Shown here piece after piece: positions 6,348-9,601 of a stretch of 9,601 nucleotides of DNA. The number at the start of each line of letters is the position of its first letter. The first letter of the stretch is position 1. The position numbers and the translations under genes are program-made. The notes under the pieces are model-generated. The model was not told the origin of the DNA and made no database searches. It saw only the letters and a list, made by a program, of their open reading frames with translations. Source of the DNA: Gemmatimonadota bacterium (GTDB lineage: Bacteria > Gemmatimonadota > Gemmatimonadetes > Gemmatimonadales > GWC2-71-9); contig QHTY01000163.1 in the NCBI GenBank assembly GCA_003220985.1, positions 17,564 to 27,164 on the forward strand, written 5' to 3'.

Positions 6348-6686
6348 ATGGACCAGATCAGCTACGACGATTTTGCGAAGATCGACATCCGCGTCGGCCA
6401 GATCGTGCAGGCGGACGAGTTTCCGCAGGCGCGCAAACCGGCGTACAAACTCCGCATCGATTTTGGTCCCGAGATCGGTGTGAAAAACTCGAGCGCGCAG
6501 ATCACGAAGTACTACGACCCACAGGATCTGGTGGGTAAGCTCGTGCTGGGCGTGATCAACTTCCCGCCTCGGCAGATCGCGACGTTTTTTTCGGAGGTCC
6601 TGACCTTAGGCGTGATTCTTGGGGAGGGCGATATCTGCCTGGTGCACCCCGACCGCGACGTGCCGCTGGGCTCCCGCATTGCCTGA
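6348..6686 (+). CDS. csaA: tRNA-binding protein / secretion chaperone CsaA
   Basis: CsaA is a small cytoplasmic homodimer with an OB fold of the EMAP/Trbp111 type. It binds tRNA and was described in Bacillus as a chaperone linked to protein export. The 112 residues match the usual length of about 110. The sequence is close to the family throughout: ISYDDFAKIDIRVGQIVQA, FPQARKPAYKLRIDFG, NSSAQITKYYDPQDLVGK, the diagnostic VINFPPRQIA and the C-terminal LVHPDRDVPLGSRIA. I chose the ATG at 6348 because GGGAG (6338-6342) lies five bases before it and the family starts near this point. In-frame TTG (6336) and GTG (6342) codons give longer but less likely versions. The 3' end overlaps the opposing ispG reading frame by 81 bp (6606-6686). 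Confidence 0.93.
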   Translation: MDQISYDDFAKIDIRVGQIVQADEFPQARKPAYKLRIDFGPEIGVKNSSAQITKYYDPQDLVGKLVLGVINFPPRQIATFFSEVLTLGVILGEGDICLVHPDRDVPLGSRIA

Positions 6687-7897
6687 GCTTTTTCCGAACC
6701 GCCGCTCGACGTAATCCTCGAGAATGCGCAGGAAATCGGCGACGATCGAGTCGCCTTTCAGCGTGACTCTGAGCGCGCCGTCCACGTACACCGGCGCGCG
6801 CGGCTCCTCGGCAGTGCCGGGCAACGAAATGCCGATGTCGGCGTGCTTCGACTCTCCGGGTCCGTTGACCACACAGCCCATTACCGCCACGCGCAGTTCT
6901 TCCGAGCCTGGATAGCGGGCCTGCCACGCGGGCCGCTGCTGGCGCAGATATGTCTGAATCTCCTCAGCCATCTCCTGGAAGAATGTCGACGTCGTGCGGC
7001 CGCAGCCGGGACAAGCGGTCACCTGGGGCGTAAAGCTCCGCAATCCGAGCGATTGCAGGACCTGCTGCGCGACCTGCACCTCTTCCGTGCGGTCGCCTCC
7101 GGGACGGGGCGTGAGCGAGACGCGAATCGTGTCGCCGATGCCCTCCTGGAGAAGGATGGAGAGCCCCGCCGTACTCGCGACGACTCCCTTCGTCCCCATT
7201 CCCGCTTCTGTGAGACCGAGATGCAGCGGGTAGTCGGAACGCGGTGCGAGCATCCGATACACCGCCACGAGATCCTGCACACCGGAGACCTTGGCCGACA
7301 GGATGACGCGGTCGTGGGGCAGCCCGGATTCTTCGGCCAGCTCTGCCGAGCGCATCGCGCTCTCGACCATCGCATCCATCGTGACGTCGCGTGCATCGCG
7401 CGGCTCGGCGAGCTTCGCGTTGCGGCGAGCTTCGCGTTGGCATCCATCATCTCGGTGAGCAGCTGCTGGTCCAGGCTGCCCCAGTTGACGCCGATGCGGA
7501 CCGGCTTCCCTTCGTTCACAGCGACCTGGATGATCGTGCGGAAGTTGTCGTCGCGGCGCTTGGTGCCGACGTTCCCCGGATTGATGCGGTACTTCGCAAG
7601 CGCCCGGGCGCAGGCGGGATGCTTCGTCAGCAGCAGGTGGCCGTTGTAATGGAAGTCGCCGATCACGGGAACGTCCACCTCGGCAACGATGGCGGGCACG
7701 GCGCGGGCCGCTTCATCGGTGTTCACCGTCACGCGCACCAGCTCGCTGCCGGCCGCGTGCAGCGCGCGCACCTGCGCGGCCGTCGCGGCGGGATCGGCGG
7801 TGTCGGTATTGGTCATCGACTGGACGACGATCGGCTGGGCGCTGCCCACCGGTACGCCGCCCACGGTGACCGTCACGGTGGAGCGTCGCGTGCTCAC
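6606..7897 (-). pseudogene. ispG: ispG (4-hydroxy-3-methylbut-2-enyl diphosphate synthase), interrupted by a 17-bp duplication frameshift
   Basis: IspG (GcpE) is the [4Fe-4S] enzyme that converts MEcPP to HMBPP, the penultimate step of the MEP isoprenoid pathway. The gene is split into two frames. From the GTG at 7897 the frame encodes the N-terminal TIM-barrel part (PIVVQSMTNTDTADPAAT, KYRINPGNVGTKRRDDNF, PVRIGVNWGSLDQQLL) up to MDANAKLA (residues 151-158), then runs out of homology and stops at 7019. A second frame resumes at LAEPRDARDVTMDAMVESAM and runs to the TAA at 6606. It carries HLGLTEAG, the iron-sulfur ligands of CPGCG and MGCVVNGPGES (Cys123, Cys126 and Cys169 counted from the ATG at 7379), and Glu176. 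Removing one copy of the duplication gives a single 424-residue protein, long for the family but with all catalytic residues. The last ~27 residues read antisense into csaA. A co-transcribed lipoprotein gene ends 45 bp upstream. Either the duplication is an assembly error or this copy is inactive. Confidence 0.93.
7406..7439. repeat. Perfect 17-bp tandem duplication inside ispG
   Basis: CGGCGAGCTTCGCGTTG occurs at 7406-7422 and again, identically, at 7423-7439. Seventeen is not a multiple of three, so the second copy shifts the ispG frame. Deleting one copy joins DANAKLA to EPRDARDVTMDAMVE, the expected IspG sequence. Confidence 0.95.
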
Positions 7898-7905
7898 GGG
7901 GATGA

Positions 7906-7911
7906 AATATA
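7906..7911 (-). promoter_or_regulatory. Possible -10 element giving a leaderless ispG mRNA
   Basis: On the minus strand TATATT (five of six to TATAAT) ends eight bases before the ispG GTG at 7897. No Shine-Dalgarno lies between them, and transcription from this -10 would begin within a base or two of the start codon. No clear -35 is seen. A 12-bp inverted repeat, CGAGTTTACTCG, lies just upstream at 7921-7932. Read-through from the lipoprotein gene is the alternative. Confidence 0.35.
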
Positions 7912-7942
7912 GCGTCCCCGCGAGTTTACTCGGGCAGTCCGG

Positions 7943-8473
7943 CTAGAGAATCTTGTCCTGCAGCACGATCCGCAGATTGAGACTCGTGATCCGGATCCGG
8001 CCGGCCATATTGGGGCCGATGTTGGTGGTGATGCGGGCGCGAATCCCCACCCACACCGTGTCGCTTTGGAAGACCGAATCGGCCAGCGAAACGGAGGAGG
8101 GCGGCAGCAGGGCGACCGAATCGCCGGGCACGAGCGCGCCGCTGTTCGCCGTCAGGTACGGCGTCCCGAGGAAGAGCGCTGCCTGCGTTTTTGCGAAGAA
8201 GACATCGAACCGAACGCTCCCGCTGCCCGACGTGTCGATGACCGATGCCGACGCGGACGCGGTGACCGAGTCCGCCGTCGATTTCCCGAAGCCCGGCGGC
8301 AGGAAGAAACGCCGCGCGGCGCTCGAATCCGCTTGCGGAATCCCACCGGGAACACTGAAGCGCTTCAAGGAATCGCTCGGGGACAAGAAGCTCAACACAT
8401 CCACGTTGAAGATCGCGCGCCCTTCACCGCAGGCCGCGACGAGCACGAGGAGAGCGGCTACAAAGGCCTTCAT
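7943..8473 (-). CDS. Hypothetical lipoprotein
   Basis: The product is 176 residues. A lipoprotein signal peptide is clear: MKAFVAALLVLVAAC, with lipobox VAAC and the lipidated cysteine at residue 15. The mature chain is Ser/Thr/Val-rich and looks like beta strands (KSTADSVTASASASVIDTSGSG, SVSLADSVFQSDTVWVGIRAR, AGRIRITSLNLRIVL), with no family recognised. The start is the ATG at 8473, chosen because the signal peptide begins there and AAGGGGG lies a few bases upstream. The frame stays open further upstream, but those codons overlap the neighbouring gene in another frame. Only ten bases separate it from the stop of the outer-membrane-barrel gene, so the two are almost certainly one operon and may function together at the outer membrane. 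The function is unknown. Confidence 0.85.
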   Translation of the reverse strand: MKAFVAALLVLVAACGEGRAIFNVDVLSFLSPSDSLKRFSVPGGIPQADSSAARRFFLPPGFGKSTADSVTASASASVIDTSGSGSVRFDVFFAKTQAALFLGTPYLTANSGALVPGDSVALLPPSSVSLADSVFQSDTVWVGIRARITTNIGPNMAGRIRITSLNLRIVLQDKIL

Positions 8474-8483
8474 GGTCGCCCCC

Positions 8484-9601
8484 TTAATAGATCGAAATCG
8501 ACGTGGCCATCGTAATGGCCCGCTGCGTCGAGAGTGAATTGCTGTGCGTCCAGAATCCGAGGTCGAGACCGAGTGGCCCGAGCCGCACGCCGCCACCGAA
8601 CCCGAACTGCATCTTCTTGCGCTGGTCGCGCGACACACCGCCGCGCACCGCAAACAGTCCCGTCCGCTGTTCGGCGCCGATGTGGATGACCGTGCCGCGG
8701 CCGGAGTTGATGACGTCGCCGCCGACGGTGGTCCCCGTCCCCATGTGGATCGCCGCATTGGCCAGATACGTAATCGGTAGCTTCGTCTTCGTCGTCGCAT
8801 CGGTCGCGATTACGGTTCGCGCGATCGAGTCGCCTCCGGTGTTGTAGAGGAAGCGCTGAATCTTCGTGTGGGACCATGTGAGCTCGGCGCCGATATCGTC
8901 GACACCTGCCCCCACCTCGAACGGCCCCGAAATCCACACCACGCCGACGTCACCCCCGACGCCATGGCCGTTGGGCTTTTGAGAGGTAAACACGTTGCCG
9001 TCAAGCAGTGGGGTCGGCGTGCTCGCCAGCACCGGATTGCCGGTCGTGAACCCGGCGGGACCAACGGCCCGGCCGTACGTGGCGCCGAGGTAATAATGAA
9101 GCGCACCGCCGACGTACAAGCCGTCGTCGGTAGCATCGCCACCGATGCCCCGCAGGATCCGGCCCGCGAAGCTCACCGTGGGTGCGAGCCCTGCCTGCGC
9201 CACTCCGTCGACGTTTACAGAGTACGGGGTATTCGGCCGCGCCGTCGAATCGCTGACGAGAAAGTTCCGCAGCGCGGTGTCGAGCTGGAAGCGAACGTCA
9301 TACTCGAGAAAGCCCATCACGCCGATGTTGAAGCCCGCGAATCCGCCGCCCGCGTCGAACAGGCGACTGGTCGAGCCCAGGCCGAAGTCTTGCTCGGGGA
9401 TCAGCACCTTTGTCGCCCCCAGATCGACGATGAGCTCGTTTCTCCCGATCGTGAACTCCACGTCGTTCGTCGGCGTGGGCGCCTTTTTCACTTCAAGGAA
9501 GATCGGTGGATTGAACACGAGATCCATCAACCCGATCGGATTGAACGCTGCTGAGTCGGGATTGAACATCGGATCGTGGCTCAACTGGTTGATCGGGTGG
9601 T
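8484..9601 (-). CDS. Predicted outer-membrane beta-barrel protein (5' end beyond the window)
   Basis: The frame is open to the right edge of the window; the first visible residues are HPINQLSHDPMFNPDS. The TTG at 9584 and the ATG at 9569 are not preceded by a signal peptide, so the true start lies outside. About 371 residues are present. They are Gly-rich with many alternating strands (GGGFAGFNIGVMGFLEYDVRFQLD, GLYVGGALHYYLGATYGRAVG, VGGDVGVVWISGPFEVGAGVDDIGAELTW). The C-terminus is a set of amphipathic hairpins ending in an aromatic residue (ATSISIY), the usual signal for BAM-dependent outer-membrane insertion. The visible N-terminal part has an Asn-Pro-rich stretch (FNPDSAAFNPIGLMDLVFNPP). 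The overall look resembles PorV/PorP- or DUF5723-like barrels, but I cannot assign a family. It is followed ten bases later by the lipoprotein gene. Confidence 0.82.
   Translation of the reverse strand, partial: HPINQLSHDPMFNPDSAAFNPIGLMDLVFNPPIFLEVKKAPTPTNDVEFTIGRNELIVDLGATKVLIPEQDFGLGSTSRLFDAGGGFAGFNIGVMGFLEYDVRFQLDTALRNFLVSDSTARPNTPYSVNVDGVAQAGLAPTVSFAGRILRGIGGDATDDGLYVGGALHYYLGATYGRAVGPAGFTTGNPVLASTPTPLLDGNVFTSQKPNGHGVGGDVGVVWISGPFEVGAGVDDIGAELTWSHTKIQRFLYNTGGDSIARTVIATDATTKTKLPITYLANAAIHMGTGTTVGGDVINSGRGTVIHIGAEQRTGLFAVRGGVSRDQRKKMQFGFGGGVRLGPLGLDLGFWTHSNSLSTQRAITMATSISIY

Noticed and set aside
6843..7649. 268-residue plus-strand open frame opposite ispG
   Set aside because: It lies entirely antisense to conserved ispG sequence and shows no family-like motif.
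8868..9554. 228-residue plus-strand open frame opposite the barrel gene
   Set aside because: The composition is typical of a shadow frame. The minus-strand barrel has a coherent strand pattern and aromatic C-terminus.

Overview
The window is GC-rich, densely packed bacterial DNA. It contains a MEP-pathway gene (ispG), an RND efflux transporter, and several secreted or outer-membrane proteins with no recognisable family name, so the source is a diderm (Gram-negative-type) bacterium. The mix of outer-membrane-barrel proteins, Ig-repeat secreted proteins and GTG/TTG starts resembles Gemmatimonadota or a related soil lineage. That placement is an inference from gene style, not from a marker gene.

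Layout. Positions 1-2346 (+) hold the C-terminal three quarters of an MdtB/MdtC-type RND pump, interrupted near its left end by an in-frame TAG at 52-54. Positions 2347-3855 (-) hold a secreted multi-domain Ig-like protein whose stop codon directly abuts the pump's stop. Just upstream of it, 3857-4504 (-) encodes a one-pass membrane protein; the two probably form an operon. A 189-bp divergent intergenic region (4505-4693) carries two 24-bp direct repeats, one containing a perfect 15-bp palindrome. It separates that operon from a COG3910-like AAA/ABC-type ATPase at 4694-5527 (+), whose stop codon lies in the loop of a strong stem-loop. Positions 5570-6226 (-) encode a small predicted outer-membrane barrel, which diverges from the tRNA-binding protein gene csaA (6348-6686, +). 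On the minus strand from 9601 down to 6606, a predicted outer-membrane barrel (5' end outside the window), a small lipoprotein and ispG follow one another. The 3' end of ispG runs 81 bp antisense into the end of csaA.

Two genes with clear homologues are broken by small lesions. The RND gene has a single-codon nonsense change (a TAG where the family has Glu or Gln). ispG has a perfect 17-bp tandem duplication (7406-7422 / 7423-7439) that shifts the frame, and removing one copy restores an uninterrupted IspG. IspG is normally essential where the MEP pathway is used, so either the assembly is wrong at these points or the locus is truly mutated. Read-level checking of these two sites has the highest value.

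No convincing new multi-gene system was found. The most interesting unexplained pieces are the repeat/palindrome pair in the divergent promoter region, the Ig-repeat protein with its conserved N-terminal helical domain, and the barrel-lipoprotein pair next to ispG.
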